In this document: piece by piece, positions 10,601 through 17,942 of the stretch
Numbering within the stretch: position 1 is the stretch's first letter
Layout: every line of letters starts with the position of its first letter
Assembly (NCBI GenBank): GCA_041584015.1
Contig: JBFHES010000012.1
Coordinates: 1 to 39,105 of the forward strand
Reading direction: 5' to 3'
DNA length: 39,105 nucleotides
From: JBFHES01 sp041584015
Lineage (GTDB): Bacteria; Bacteroidota; Bacteroidia; Bacteroidales; M50B96
Made by a program: the position numbers and the translations under genes
Notes under the pieces: model-generated
Told to the model about the DNA's origin: nothing
The model's database searches: none
Seen by the model: the letters and a program-made list of their open reading frames with translations, nothing else

Positions 10601-12214
10601 AGTTGTTATAGCCGTACATCCATTAGCATCGGTAACAGTAACAGTATATGTTCCTGCAACAACGCCAGTAAGGTTTTGACCAGCTACACCATTTGACCAT
10701 AAATATGAATATGGCTGTGTACCACCACCTGGGGCAATAATAATAGAACCTGTTGCACTACCATAACAGTCAACCTGTGTAAGGAATGACGTTAATGTGA
10801 TAGCAGCTGGCTGATCGATAACAAATGCAGCTGACTCAGCATTACAGTTATTAGCATCAGTAATAAAAATTCTATATGATCCGAAAGGAATATTAACGAA
10901 TTGAGGATCAGTTGTAGGAGTAAATCCAGGAACTGTACCAAGGTTTGAATATCTTAATTCGTATGTGTAAGGAGGTACGCCACCTGAAGCAGTTCCAATA
11001 ACAGAACCATCAGCAGCACCAACGCAAGATTCATCTACAACACTTGCCGAACCAGCAACAAGATCAGTTGGCTCAGTAATTCCGAATGAAGCACTTTGCA
11101 AACACTGTGTATTTGGATCGCTAACATTTACGAAATAAGTACCAATAAATAATCCGCTTTGTGTATCCAATCCAAAATCAGGAATTGGAGCAGTATAGTT
11201 TGTTGACGGTGTAGCTGCCCACTGGAAGAAATATGTTGGAGCAGGACCTGTTAATGAAGGATCAGAAACTGTAATAACAATTTCACCATCATTACCACCA
11301 AAACAAGAAACATTAGTTACAGCGCCAGTAATTTGTAACTGGTTAGCTTCAGGAATAGTTCCCATAATACTTCCAGATGCACATCCATAAGTATCAGTAA
11401 TAGTTACTGTATAAGAACCAGGATTAAGATTATCATTTAACGCTGTTGTAACACCGTTACTCCAGGCATAAGTATAGATTCCAGATCCGCCTGTTACGTT
11501 AATCACTTCAAGAGAACCATCTGAACCAGGAACACATGAAGCATTATTTACAACCATGTCATAACCAATAACTGGCGGTGTAAATACTTTTGTTTGAGAA
11601 TAGAAACAGTTGTTGTCATCATAAACATACAACTCAACATCACCAGCATAGGTATTCATGTTTAGCGGAAGCCAAGTAGAAGAGCCTAATGGTGTGTTAG
11701 TAGAATTGATACATGGCAAACTGTTAACATCAATAAAATCAGCTACCTGCTGATTCGAGCCGTCAAGCCATGTAAAATCGTATGGAGCTGTTCCTCCAAA
11801 GTCGAACTGAGTACCTGAGCCATCGTAGGCACAAATCTCAATAACCTCGCTATTGGCGCAGTCCCAAGTGTAATCCAATGAGAAAAACAAAGGATCAGGT
11901 TCAGAAATGTCCAACACATCACTATAAGTTGATCCGCCGGTAAAAGTAACTGTCAGGTTGTAAGTTCCCGCGGCCAACCCTGTGATTTGAGCATACAACC
12001 CAGCCGGGCCGATGCTTGTTGTTCCGGCAACCGGGCTAATCTGGATGGCACTCATGGTACCTCCATTTGCAGCAAATGTAAACGCACCATTGGCGTTACC
12101 ATTACATTGCGCAGAAACCGATGCTACCGCAACTGTTTGACCATATGAATTCGACGCTCCAAACAAAAGCATCAAAACTAAGCCAACAGTCAAAAAGTAA
12201 TAGACTTTTTTCAT
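1601..12214 (-). CDS. Giant SprB-repeat surface protein with T9SS sorting domain (3537 aa)
   Basis: An N-terminal signal peptide (residues 1-25, ending SYG-Q) is followed by about 36 tandem SprB-type repeats of about 80 residues, up to about residue 3020. Each repeat opens with a C-x-G-x-x-D-G-like motif, has a GGT.PY.Y.W core, and closes with G-x-Y-x-[VL]-T-V-T-D-x-x-x-C. After the repeats come two related modules of about 115-120 residues flanking two copies of a GW.LI..Y / VYWP..NLN.IGN / GY.[VI]KM module. The last 82 residues, starting GQNMPNPF, are a type A T9SS C-terminal sorting domain. SprB of Flavobacterium johnsoniae is a mobile gliding adhesin, and proteins with these repeats are generally surface adhesins or filaments; which role this one has is inference. 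The protein should cross the inner membrane by Sec and the outer membrane by T9SS. It has its own promoter and a strong terminator. The gene occupies over a quarter of the window. Confidence 0.95.
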   Translation of the reverse strand: MKKVYYFLTVGLVLMLLFGASNSYGQTVAVASVSAQCNGNANGAFTFAANGGTMSAIQISPVAGTTSIGPAGLYAQITGLAAGTYNLTVTFTGGSTYSDVLDISEPDPLFFSLDYTWDCANSEVIEICAYDGSGTQFDFGGTAPYDFTWLDGSNQQVADFIDVNSLPCINSTNTPLGSSTWLPLNMNTYAGDVELYVYDDNNCFYSQTKVFTPPVIGYDMVVNNASCVPGSDGSLEVINVTGGSGIYTYAWSNGVTTALNDNLNPGSYTVTITDTYGCASGSIMGTIPEANQLQITGAVTNVSCFGGNDGEIVITVSDPSLTGPAPTYFFQWAATPSTNYTAPIPDFGLDTQSGLFIGTYFVNVSDPNTQCLQSASFGITEPTDLVAGSASVVDESCVGAADGSVIGTASGGVPPYTYELRYSNLGTVPGFTPTTDPQFVNIPFGSYRIFITDANNCNAESAAFVIDQPAAITLTSFLTQVDCYGSATGSIIIAPGGGTQPYSYLWSNGVAGQNLTGVVAGTYTVTVTDANGCTAITTETLVDPQLFTVGVDSVFHNICHGDEVGRLYTTITGGTPSYTWSWTVDGAPIASATDDLINLGAGDYCLTVVDGNGCQATVCEIVNEPPPLTIEGQVEMISCNGTCDGEVKEINATGGTAPYLYQLNNSFGAVLVPYQTNDFFDNLCDGTYNILVKDGAGCISPYPNWTIVEPDELEITFVDGDDVSCFAAADGFVDITITGGTLPYDIEWSNGATTADLSNLGPGTYSLTVTDANDCVDTYQYVILEPAQLTLVGVPTDILCNGGTDGAIDITLTGGTAPYTYAWTSASAFVEDGTTHDLSALVADDYSLLVTDANGCTDSGMWTISEPALLDVSVLSFSDVGCNSASDGAITIAVAGGTPAYSYAWEVDGAPFTNYTNAEALMNLDAGTYCVTITDVNNCTAIVCQEILQPVSLSLTITSNDITCCGADDGSATVAVTGGTAPYSILWNTAATGNTISGLSAGTYTVDVIDANSCTGTASVTIVEPPCLSGTLAKVDVTCFGMNDGSLTLAVTGGTPAYSYNWTVPAGFTGDPEVDNLIPGDYCVTVTDANGCEWNDCITIMEPALLDGTLTHTDITCCGANDGTLSLSVTGGTPTYAYNWSVPAGFTGDPMIDNLVPGDYCVTVTDMNNCTWNACVTVMEPLCLTGSLVATDITCYGSNDGTLTLSYSGGTAPYTVGAATLDGNPYAGTVDGATNLAAGEYCVTITDANGCMIPLCATVNEPVELTIDAVKQDILCFGSTDGHITVSVTAGGVGTISYAWTVAGLAEPTYDNMTTITGLGAAEYCVTATDINGCMASDCETIIEPVLFEIDALATDVSCFGSTDGSISFTTTGGTPPQFIYMNGILQTQSSFINMAPNTYNINVYDDNGCLADTSLVINEPALVDVTGIVTNVSCNLGADGSIDVTVLGGTAPYTYSWTGSSTFVEDALTHDLSMLAAGTYTLDITDANGCTGTETFTVNEPSIIDISGQITNVLCNGALTGAIDVTITGGSPLYTIDWEDALANPLTTDANGEDVSGLAAGVYYLVVTDQHGCDATESFTINEPPALTLSGVVGNASCSGTGDGTITLTLGGGVPSYSFLWSDGSTSGNRSGLMAGSYSVTVTDMNGCTISDSWTVDQPISVNLVGVTTDVSCFGWNDGTVDITVTGGTAPYVYNWSSVNAFTEDPTTHDLSMLIAGDYALTVTDVNGCSTSDMWTISQPDAIVLTPTVVDVDCNGMSTGSISLVVTGGTGSYTFDWSDNISFSSGLQNILNIPAGTYHVTVTDASVPGCDMSATYTVTQPDALMLSGVVTNVNCNGDNTGAIDITVVDGTMPYTYTWSSLNTFVEDGTTHDLSMLAAGDYSLTVTDANGCTVTDMWTITEPADLDVTAVTVDVDCYGNSTGTLDVTVTGGATPYTYNWSSANPFVEDGTTHDLSMLAAGEYFLTVTDANQCVTFASWDIFEPTELTIPVANLVITQMTMFGANDGAMTVTPVGGTMPYTYLWDYNAETGATITNLGVGTYCVTVTDANMCTVSICGEIYAIPDFNITIDGEIYCNGLNDGWVDVEIDPLNPGVGPYTYIWNYNGETTQDLSGLPGGTYSVTATDANGDMATASITLVEPPMVTVTLNDMDVTCNGFDDGSIVATPAGGTAPYTYMWSNGMTSASISGLAPMQYCVTVYDAYMCEAILCVDITEPPVLEVNPTLVNPVCNGDMNGSITLNATGGTAPLTFVWTGPAAFASTDENITALMAGTYYVTVTDANGCMLMADYTLTEPTAVVASISSYNDVVCYNNADGTITAMATGGTPTYTYLWSNGETTSMISNLAPGTYTVTVTDMVGCTAEVSQMITQPDMLVASAVATHIICNGDNNGTVTGSAVGGTAPYTYVWSGPAGTLNGDYQQFLIAGTYCLTVTDANQCTSEACVTITEASALMLDITSTDLLCLNGNEGSVSLTVTGGQAPYVFVWEKDGVFFSNDEDLNTLEAGQYCVTVTDDFGCTAVICADVNQPQYVLEALYITGENVDCYGADNGWFEVMATGGQPPYQYSLDYAPFTAFTTLPQVYSNLTPGFHLLTIGDANNCEIFYEIEITEPDTLELSFTWDHNACYGDQNGWIDMTIMGGTLTEYLQTCTCDSMCHEILWSNGATTEDISGLAAGTYEVTVTDCNGCIAIGSVTITEPSAIILSETHGNLNCYGVGNGWIDLMVSGGTAPYTYAWNNGATSMDLIGLSGGWYTVTVTDANACTAAITVLITEPSPFDLDFETGDIMCTGDNDGWIDLLLQDSVCLQYNWSNGATTQDISGLAAGWYYVTVIDCNGCMAIDSACIYAPNNPLEIDYTVNDVLCYGGNTGSIDISAVGGTMPYLGIYWTGVVPTECCGLDTIVLDSAQMWGLNQTTDILADLQAGTYYVTLVDAYNCEAYAEIIVEQPSCPLEISNYSVTDIDMNVPGEIDIYVCCGTFPYTYYWEYEGAFYSNDEDLVDVAAGSYAVTVTDANGCQTTGSYVIGTSAYPAHWTFEIGETSHTIFIPTTAVPTLSIGDYIGVFYDSLGTLACGGLVKWEGVPTTVAAWGDDGIDPLDETGFVNSEVFTWIIWKASTEMEYATTVSYDLSFPSDSLYTANGISALTNMTPGTFLDAQTLMLSTGWNLISTYIAPFNADAINVFAPIVGDVIIVKDGMGNVYWPQWNNLNVIGNLLIGDGYKVKMAASASLTISGTQIIPDITPVFVPIEWSILGYLRTSPAPIDVMLSPIVSEVVIVKNETGQVYWPSMFNLNTIGNMIPGKGYHIKMASGQMLYFPANGLITGGSKSAELAPQNYPTLENTGSDMTIGIPTSAWAIAPQVGDEVAVTNAAGDVIGVGVFNNGPMSITVWGNDELAATGSSVDAGEAMNIKLWHSSNGVEEVLTVTSWEQGSDVYSENGISVVEKFEGFTAVGFQFDLGQNMPNPFAVNTQISFAIPNDAHVHIAVYNVLGESLVELVNETVSAGAHTVEFNAENLPAGTYMYKMVTDDYSATKQMNIIN
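3150..12135 (-). repeat. About 36 tandem SprB repeats (coding, about 250 bp unit)
   Basis: The array codes for the repeats of the giant protein. Units are diverged overall, but some neighbours are close at DNA level. The blocks at 6333-6379 and 6576-6622, exactly 243 bases (81 codons) apart, differ at only 4 of 47 positions. The last unit (about 3165-3360) is degenerate and lacks the opening cysteine motif. Such an array can expand or shrink by recombination. Confidence 0.9.
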
Positions 12215-12269
12215 AGTTCTAAGTTTAATTTATAATTACGTTATTAGATTCCACTCCTATATTAAAAAG

Positions 12270-12300
12270 CAAATTTATAATATATAACTCAATAATACAA
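12270..12300 (-). promoter_or_regulatory. Promoter of the giant SprB gene
   Basis: Read on the minus strand, TTG (12300-12298), a 20-nt spacer and TAAATTTG (12277-12270) match the Bacteroidota -33/-7 pattern TTG-N19-TAnnTTTG. Transcription would start near 12263, giving a leader of about 50 nt before the ATG at 12214. Confidence 0.65.
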
Positions 12301-12497
12301 TGGGTTTCCAACATTTTATGGCTTTTCTGGCCGTATTTCATGGAGTTAAAAGTATCTGTCAAAATTTGATTCTCAGTGAACAACTAAAGCACCTGTCCAT
12401 CAGCACTTGACTTCCAATTTTTTAGAATGTTTGTCTATATTGAAACATTGGGCAAATACACCTTTAATCTAAATAACGTTCAACAATAAAAAATACC

Positions 12498-12525
12498 TTG
12501 AGTTAAGCCGATTTAGTTACTTTTG
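12498..12525 (+). promoter_or_regulatory. Promoter of the ABC-F gene
   Basis: TTG (12498-12500), a 17-nt spacer and TACTTTTG (12518-12525), an exact TAnnTTTG -7 element. The start codon at 12548 follows after 22 bases, so the leader is short. Confidence 0.65.
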
Positions 12526-12547
12526 AGGTCTAAAAAACAATAAAAAA

Positions 12548-14428
12548 GTGAGCAAAGCAGTAAGTTATTTACAAGCAGAAAACATTTCTAAGTCGATTGG
12601 CGATATAATCCTGTTCGAAGACATCTCAATAAACATAAACAAAGATCAAAAAATAGCACTCATTGCAAAGAACGGTGCCGGCAAAACATCCATATTAAAT
12701 ATCCTTGCAGGCTTCGATACTCCTGATCAAGGAAACATCTCTCTAAAAAACGACCTATCAATTGCCTATTTACCTCAGGATCCAGAATTTAACGACTCTA
12801 ATACGGTACTAGAGGCTATCTACAATTCGGAGAATGAGATTATGCAAGCCATTAAGAATTATGAGCAAACTATTGCTCATAATGAACATGACAAACTGGA
12901 TGAAGTAACAGAGCGAATGGACGCTTTAAATGCTTGGGATTTTGAAGTAAAGATTAAACAAATCCTGTCACGCTTAAACATTACTGATTTTGATCAGAAA
13001 GTAGGTGTTTTATCCGGAGGACAGAAAAAAAGATTAGCACTGGCTAACGTGCTAATTACAGAACCACAATTACTTATTCTGGATGAACCAACAAACCACC
13101 TTGATCTGGATATGATTGAGTGGTTAGAGAACTACCTAAAAACAACAAACTGCACCCTATTCATGGTCACTCACGACCGGTATTTTCTCGATAGAGTTTG
13201 TAACGAAATAATTGAATTAGAGGACATGACGGTGTATAGCTATAAAGGAAACTATAGTTATTTTCTTGAAAAAAGAGAGCAGCGCATTCTTAACATGAAC
13301 GCCAATATCGACAAGGCAAAAAACCTCATGCGTAAAGAACTTGACTGGATGCGTAGAATGCCTCAGGCAAGAGGCACCAAGTCAAAATCGAGGGTTGAGT
13401 CGTTTTATCAATTAAAAGACACTGCCAGCCAGAAGATTAACGAAGATAAAGTTAATCTAAACGTGAAAATTTCCAGACTTGGAAATAAGATTCTTGAGCT
13501 TCACTACATATCAAAGAAGTATGATGATAATGAACTGATTAAAGACTTTCATTATAAATTTGTAAGAGGTGAAAAAATTGGAATCGTAGGAAAGAACGGA
13601 TGCGGAAAAACCACTTTGCTAAATTTACTAACCTCCCGTATTAAGCCAGATCAAGGAAAAATCGATATAGGAGAAACTGTTAAATATGGTTATTACGAAC
13701 AAAACGGCATCCAGTTTAAAGAAAATCAACGAATTATAGAAGTGGTTAGAGAGATTGCTGAAGTTGTGACTTTGGGTGACGGAAAGAAGATGTCGGTTAG
13801 TCAATTTCTAAACTACTTTCTATTCCCGCCAGAAACACATTTCTACCATGTTTCTAAATTAAGTGGTGGCGAGAGAAGAAGGTTGTATTTGCTTACAGTA
13901 CTTATGCAAAATCCGAATTTCCTTATTCTTGATGAACCAACCAACGACCTTGACATTATGACGCTGAACGTGCTGGAAGAATACCTCCAGCAGTATAGTG
14001 GCTGCGTAATTATCGTTTCGCACGACAGATACTTTATGGATAAAGTTGTTGATCATCTTTTTGTTTTTGAAGGCAACGCTGTGATAAAGGATTTCCCTGG
14101 AAACTATAGTCAATACAGAGAAATAGCTCTGGAAAAGGAAAAAGAACTTAAGAAAATAACTACCACTAAGTCGCCAGAGGAAATTAAACCTGTACGTGAA
14201 AAAACCAAGCTTAAAGTTTCCTTTAAAGACAAACGTGAATTTGAGTTACTCGAATCGGAGATAGCAGACCTCAACTCTGAAAAAGAACAACTAGAAGAAC
14301 TCATCAATTCAGGAACTTTAAGCCCCGATGAACTTTATAAAAAGTCAAATCGAATTGGAGAATTAATCAATGATCTCGATATAAAAGAAACTCGATGGCT
14401 TGAACTGGATGAATTAATTAATGGTTAA
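12548..14428 (+). CDS. ABC-F family ATPase (Uup-like)
   Basis: A soluble protein of 626 aa with two ABC ATPase domains and no membrane segments. Domain 1 has Walker A AKNGAGKTS (40-48), signature LSGGQ (155-159) and Walker B LLILDEPTNHLD (175-186). Domain 2 has Walker A GKNGCGKTT (about 349-357), signature LSGGE (about 438) and FLILDEPTNDLD (about 457-468). A charged linker joins them. The C-terminal 70 residues (about 555-622) look like the coiled-coil tail of the Uup branch. ABC-F proteins act on the ribosome or, for Uup, have been tied to DNA transactions and ribosome function; which applies here is open. The start is GTG at 12548, chosen because no ATG lies upstream in frame and the promoter -7 box ends at 12525. 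Fifty bases separate it from the peptidase gene, so co-transcription is plausible. Confidence 0.92.
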   Translation: MSKAVSYLQAENISKSIGDIILFEDISININKDQKIALIAKNGAGKTSILNILAGFDTPDQGNISLKNDLSIAYLPQDPEFNDSNTVLEAIYNSENEIMQAIKNYEQTIAHNEHDKLDEVTERMDALNAWDFEVKIKQILSRLNITDFDQKVGVLSGGQKKRLALANVLITEPQLLILDEPTNHLDLDMIEWLENYLKTTNCTLFMVTHDRYFLDRVCNEIIELEDMTVYSYKGNYSYFLEKREQRILNMNANIDKAKNLMRKELDWMRRMPQARGTKSKSRVESFYQLKDTASQKINEDKVNLNVKISRLGNKILELHYISKKYDDNELIKDFHYKFVRGEKIGIVGKNGCGKTTLLNLLTSRIKPDQGKIDIGETVKYGYYEQNGIQFKENQRIIEVVREIAEVVTLGDGKKMSVSQFLNYFLFPPETHFYHVSKLSGGERRRLYLLTVLMQNPNFLILDEPTNDLDIMTLNVLEEYLQQYSGCVIIVSHDRYFMDKVVDHLFVFEGNAVIKDFPGNYSQYREIALEKEKELKKITTTKSPEEIKPVREKTKLKVSFKDKREFELLESEIADLNSEKEQLEELINSGTLSPDELYKKSNRIGELINDLDIKETRWLELDELING

Positions 14429-14478
14429 TTTTATCACGTATATATAAATGTATAAATTATAGCTTTAAAGACTGAAAA

Positions 14479-15687
14479 ATGTTTAATATCCGCTCATTTA
14501 CGCTACTTGCACTGTTGCTGTTTATCAGCAATCAAATACAAGCACAGGAAACAAGAATCGACTCGGTACTCTCCTATCAGCTTACGCTTAAGAAAGCAGT
14601 AAAAACTACATCTGTAAAAAACCAAAACAGATCAGGAACATGCTGGGCCTTTGCCAGCATCAGTTTCATGGAGACCGAAGTTCTTCGAATGAAAAACATT
14701 GAAACCGATTTATCTGAAATGTTTATTGTGCGAAATGCTTATCTGGATCATGCGCGTGATTACATGCAAACAATGGGTAAAATAAACTTTAGTGCCGGAG
14801 CAGAAGGTTGGGATGCAATGAACGTATTATCAAGATATGGAATTGCACCGGAAAAAACATACCCAGGCTTAAACTATGGAGAGGAGAATCATGTACATGG
14901 AGAAATAGATGCAGTATTAAAGGCTACTGTTGATGCTGTGCTGGAAAATAAAAACAAAAAGTTATCACCGGTTTGGACAAAAGCATATAATGGAATTTTA
15001 GATGCCTATTTTGGAGAACTACCCGCAAAAATAGAATTAGGAGGCACCGAAAAATCTTCATTAGAATATGCAGCTTTCCTGGGCCTTGACAGTAAGAACT
15101 ATATTCCTATCACCTCATTTACAAAAAATGAGTTCTACTCCAGGTATGTTTTTCAATCTCCTGATAACTGGTCAGCTGGTTTGGTTTATAATTTACCAAT
15201 TGATGAACTTGTAACTACAATAAAACATGCACTTGATAATAATTACTCTGTTGCATGGGCAGCAGATGTAAGCGCTCCCGGATTTTTGCATACTAATGGA
15301 ATCGCCATTGTTCCGGATCGGGTACAAATGTCGCAAGACGGATTGGAAATGGCCAAATGGGACAAGATGCCCGCTAACAGCAAAAGGTCTAAACTTATAC
15401 AAGAAGCCCGAATAAAACCAATTGCAGAGAAGTCTGTTACACAAGAAATGCGACAAAGGGATTATGAAAACTTCGAAACCACAGACGATCATCTTATGCA
15501 TATTACCGGATATGCCTATGATCAAAACAATAATCTTTACTTTCTGGTAAAAAATTCATGGGGAACCTCTAGCGAACTCAATGGCTACTTCTATGCCTCA
15601 GAATCGTATGTTAGATTAAAAACTATGACCATTATGTTGCACAAAGATGCATTAACAGCAAACACCAAAGCAAACCTTAAGCTTTAA
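14479..15687 (+). CDS. Secreted C1B cysteine peptidase (bleomycin hydrolase / aminopeptidase C family)
   Basis: 402 aa. Residues 1-22 form a signal peptide (hydrophobic LLALLLFI core, QAQ end), so this member should be periplasmic or exported, unlike the cytoplasmic enzymes of most bacteria. The papain-fold catalytic set is present: Gln49 in VKNQNRSG, Cys55 in GTCWAFAS, His341 in LMHITGYA and Asn359 in VKNSWG. Long insertions between the Cys and His halves fit the C1B (bleomycin hydrolase) group. Members cleave N-terminal residues from peptides; the substrate here is unknown. The stop codon is 7 bases before ligA, so the two genes are probably co-transcribed, although no functional link is obvious. 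Confidence 0.9.
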   Translation: MFNIRSFTLLALLLFISNQIQAQETRIDSVLSYQLTLKKAVKTTSVKNQNRSGTCWAFASISFMETEVLRMKNIETDLSEMFIVRNAYLDHARDYMQTMGKINFSAGAEGWDAMNVLSRYGIAPEKTYPGLNYGEENHVHGEIDAVLKATVDAVLENKNKKLSPVWTKAYNGILDAYFGELPAKIELGGTEKSSLEYAAFLGLDSKNYIPITSFTKNEFYSRYVFQSPDNWSAGLVYNLPIDELVTTIKHALDNNYSVAWAADVSAPGFLHTNGIAIVPDRVQMSQDGLEMAKWDKMPANSKRSKLIQEARIKPIAEKSVTQEMRQRDYENFETTDDHLMHITGYAYDQNNNLYFLVKNSWGTSSELNGYFYASESYVRLKTMTIMLHKDALTANTKANLKL

Positions 15688-15694
15688 TTATATC

Positions 15695-17695
15695 ATGAAA
15701 AAAGGAGAAGCAAAGAATCGAATTCAAATACTGTGTACTGAAATTGAAAAACACAATCACCTGTATTATGTATTGGCGCAACCCGTAATTAGCGATTTCG
15801 AATACGATTTACTGCTTCAGGAACTAATTGCTCTAGAAAACCAGTATCCTGAATTCATTGACAGCAATTCTCCCTCGCAAAGAGTAGGTAGCGATCTTAA
15901 CAACGACTTTGTTCAGATTGAACATAAATATCGAATGCTATCGCTTGGGAATACTTATTCATCAGAAGACCTTGAAGATTTTAATACGCGTATTAGCAAA
16001 GTTATTGGTGATGACTTTGAATATGTGTGTGAATTAAAATATGATGGTGCTGCCATTAATCTCAATTATGAAAATGGCAAATTAGTTTATGCTGTTACAA
16101 GAGGCGATGGTACAAAAGGTGATGATGTAACCAATAATGTAAAAACAATTAAAAGCATTCCGCTGATTTTGCATGGCAACGATTGGCCTAAACACTTTGA
16201 GATTCGTGGTGAAATTTTTATGACACACGCTGGTTTCAAAAAAATGAATGAGGACAGGATTGAGAACGGATTAGAACCTTTTGCAAACCCTCGCAACTCC
16301 GCTTCCGGCACCTTAAAAATGCTCAACTCTGCCGAGGTTGCCAAACGCCCGCTCGACTGTTACCTTTATTATATAACCGGAGATCAACTACCTTTTGGCA
16401 CTCATTTCGAAAATCTTAAAAAAGCCAAAGAATGGGGCTTTAAAATTCCGGAAATTGTTGAAATTAAGAAAGACATTAAGGATGTTATTCAATTTATTGA
16501 GTACTGGGAAGAAGAGCGACAAAAACTACCCTTCGATATTGATGGCATTGTAATTAAAGTAAATGCACTTAACCATCAAACTCAGCTAGGCTTTACCGCT
16601 AAATCGCCGCGATGGGCTATATCTTATAAATTCAAAGCAGAGCAAGTTGCAACCAGACTCTTGTCTGTCGATTTTCAGGTTGGACGCACCGGTGCAATAA
16701 CACCAGTAGCAAACCTGGAGCCCGTGCAACTTGCAGGCACAACGGTAAAGCGTGCTTCGCTGCATAATGCCGATCAAATTAACATGCTCGACATTCGTGT
16801 GGGCGATATGGTTTATGTTGAGAAGGGCGGCGAGATTATTCCGAAAATTGTTGGTGTGGACAAGGCTGCAAGAGAAGTGGATTCAACACCATTTAAATAC
16901 ATAGCGTTTTGCCCTGAATGCAATACACCATTAGAGCGACAGGAAGGCGAGGCAGCACATTATTGTCCGAACGAAACAGGATGTCCACCACAATTAAAAG
17001 GTAAGATCGAACATTTTGTAGGACGAAAAGCAATGAACATTGATGGTTTGGGAGAAGAAACCGTTGAGCTACTTTTCAATGAAGGTTTGATTAAGAACAT
17101 TGCAGATTTATACAAACTTACCTACAACGACCTAATTAAATTAGATCGTTTTGCCGAAAAGTCATCCAGCAATATTATTGCCGGCTTGGAAGCCTCAAAG
17201 CAAGTTCCTTTTCAAAAGGTGCTATTTGCAATGGGAATCAGATACATTGGCGAAACAGTGGCGAAAAAATTAGCCAACTATTTCAAGTCAATGGACAACC
17301 TGCTTAACGCAACATTTGAAGAGCTAATTGAAGTTGATGAGATTGGAGAAAGAATTGCAAATGGATTTTTAAGCTACGCAGCAAATCCATTGAATATTGA
17401 TATTATCAATCAGCTTAAATCACACGGTCTTCAATTCGAATTAGATTTAAGTGATGAAGATATTTCAGAAAAACTTGCAGGCTTATCCATTGTAATTTCC
17501 GGCACATTCGAAAAACACTCGCGCGATCAATTGAAAGAAATGATTGAAAAAAATGGCGGTAAAAATCTAGGTTCAATCTCTGCAAAAACGAGTTATTTAT
17601 TGGCTGGAGATAAAATTGGACCGGCTAAGTTGCAGAAAGCAGAGAAACTGAACATTCCTATTATAAGCGAAGATGATTTTCTTGCCATGCTTTAA
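15695..17695 (+). CDS. ligA: NAD(+)-dependent DNA ligase LigA
   Basis: 666 aa, the normal length for bacterial LigA. It seals nicks in duplex DNA during replication and repair, using NAD+ to adenylate itself. The adenylated lysine is K115 in the CELKYDGAA motif. The N-terminal Ia domain has the NHLYY..AQP..SDFEYD pattern that binds NMN. A four-cysteine zinc finger has C406, C409, C424 and C430 with the family spacing CxxC-x14-C-x5-C. Helix-hairpin-helix motifs follow, and a BRCT domain occupies about 590-666 (GLSIVISGTF, then KTSYLLAGDK.G.KL.KA). The ATG at 15695 lies 7 bases after the peptidase gene. No convincing terminator is seen after it. Confidence 0.97.
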   Translation: MKKGEAKNRIQILCTEIEKHNHLYYVLAQPVISDFEYDLLLQELIALENQYPEFIDSNSPSQRVGSDLNNDFVQIEHKYRMLSLGNTYSSEDLEDFNTRISKVIGDDFEYVCELKYDGAAINLNYENGKLVYAVTRGDGTKGDDVTNNVKTIKSIPLILHGNDWPKHFEIRGEIFMTHAGFKKMNEDRIENGLEPFANPRNSASGTLKMLNSAEVAKRPLDCYLYYITGDQLPFGTHFENLKKAKEWGFKIPEIVEIKKDIKDVIQFIEYWEEERQKLPFDIDGIVIKVNALNHQTQLGFTAKSPRWAISYKFKAEQVATRLLSVDFQVGRTGAITPVANLEPVQLAGTTVKRASLHNADQINMLDIRVGDMVYVEKGGEIIPKIVGVDKAAREVDSTPFKYIAFCPECNTPLERQEGEAAHYCPNETGCPPQLKGKIEHFVGRKAMNIDGLGEETVELLFNEGLIKNIADLYKLTYNDLIKLDRFAEKSSSNIIAGLEASKQVPFQKVLFAMGIRYIGETVAKKLANYFKSMDNLLNATFEELIEVDEIGERIANGFLSYAANPLNIDIINQLKSHGLQFELDLSDEDISEKLAGLSIVISGTFEKHSRDQLKEMIEKNGGKNLGSISAKTSYLLAGDKIGPAKLQKAEKLNIPIISEDDFLAML

Positions 17696-17752
17696 GTGAA
17701 CCATTACAGGCCTTACCAACCCTACAATACAGCCTATTGTTCATAATTAAAG

Positions 17753-17783
17753 TTTGTTTATAAACTGTAAACATTTATATTTG
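17753..17783 (+). promoter_or_regulatory. Distal promoter (P1) of the carboxylase genes
   Basis: TTTG (17753-17756), a 19-nt spacer and TATATTTG (17776-17783) form a textbook Bacteroidota promoter. It implies a leader of about 150 nt before the ATG at 17943. Confidence 0.65.
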
Positions 17784-17859
17784 TTTAGGGAAAAAATCGG
17801 GGCACAAAAGTATATTTCAGAACATTTTATCTATAAGGGGGTATCCTGAAAAATATTAA

Positions 17860-17867
17860 TACTTTTG
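17860..17867 (+). promoter_or_regulatory. Possible second promoter (P2) of the carboxylase genes
   Basis: TACTTTTG is an exact TAnnTTTG -7 match, but no TTG sits at the right distance upstream. If used, transcription would start near 17873, about 70 nt before the ATG. Confidence 0.35.
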
Positions 17868-17921
17868 ACAACCATTTTTAGTCAACATAGCCATGTTTCA
17901 TTACACGGTTGTGTTTTTTTT
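17868..17921 (+). promoter_or_regulatory. Hairpin plus U-tract in the carboxylase leader
   Basis: ACAACC (17868-17873) can pair with GGTTGT (17907-17912), enclosing a small AACAT/ATGTT hairpin. Eight T follow at 17914-17921, ending 21 bases before the start codon. This resembles a weak intrinsic terminator, so attenuation of P1 transcripts is possible. The outer stem is only 6 bp, so it may be chance. Confidence 0.3.
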
Positions 17922-17942
17922 ATTTAACTAAAATAAAATCTT

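Larger units (their letters stand above)
12215..12547. other. Divergent promoter region, giant SprB gene / ABC-F gene
   Basis: 333 bases without a gene. The region separates two divergent genes and holds one good Bacteroidota-type promoter for each (listed separately). Nothing else is recognisable. Confidence 0.7.

Noticed and set aside
3150..12135. Regular repeats that could suggest a CRISPR array or tandem non-coding repeats
   Set aside because: The period of about 250 bases, the uninterrupted reading frame and the SprB protein motifs show coding repeats; there are no identical short repeats with unique spacers.
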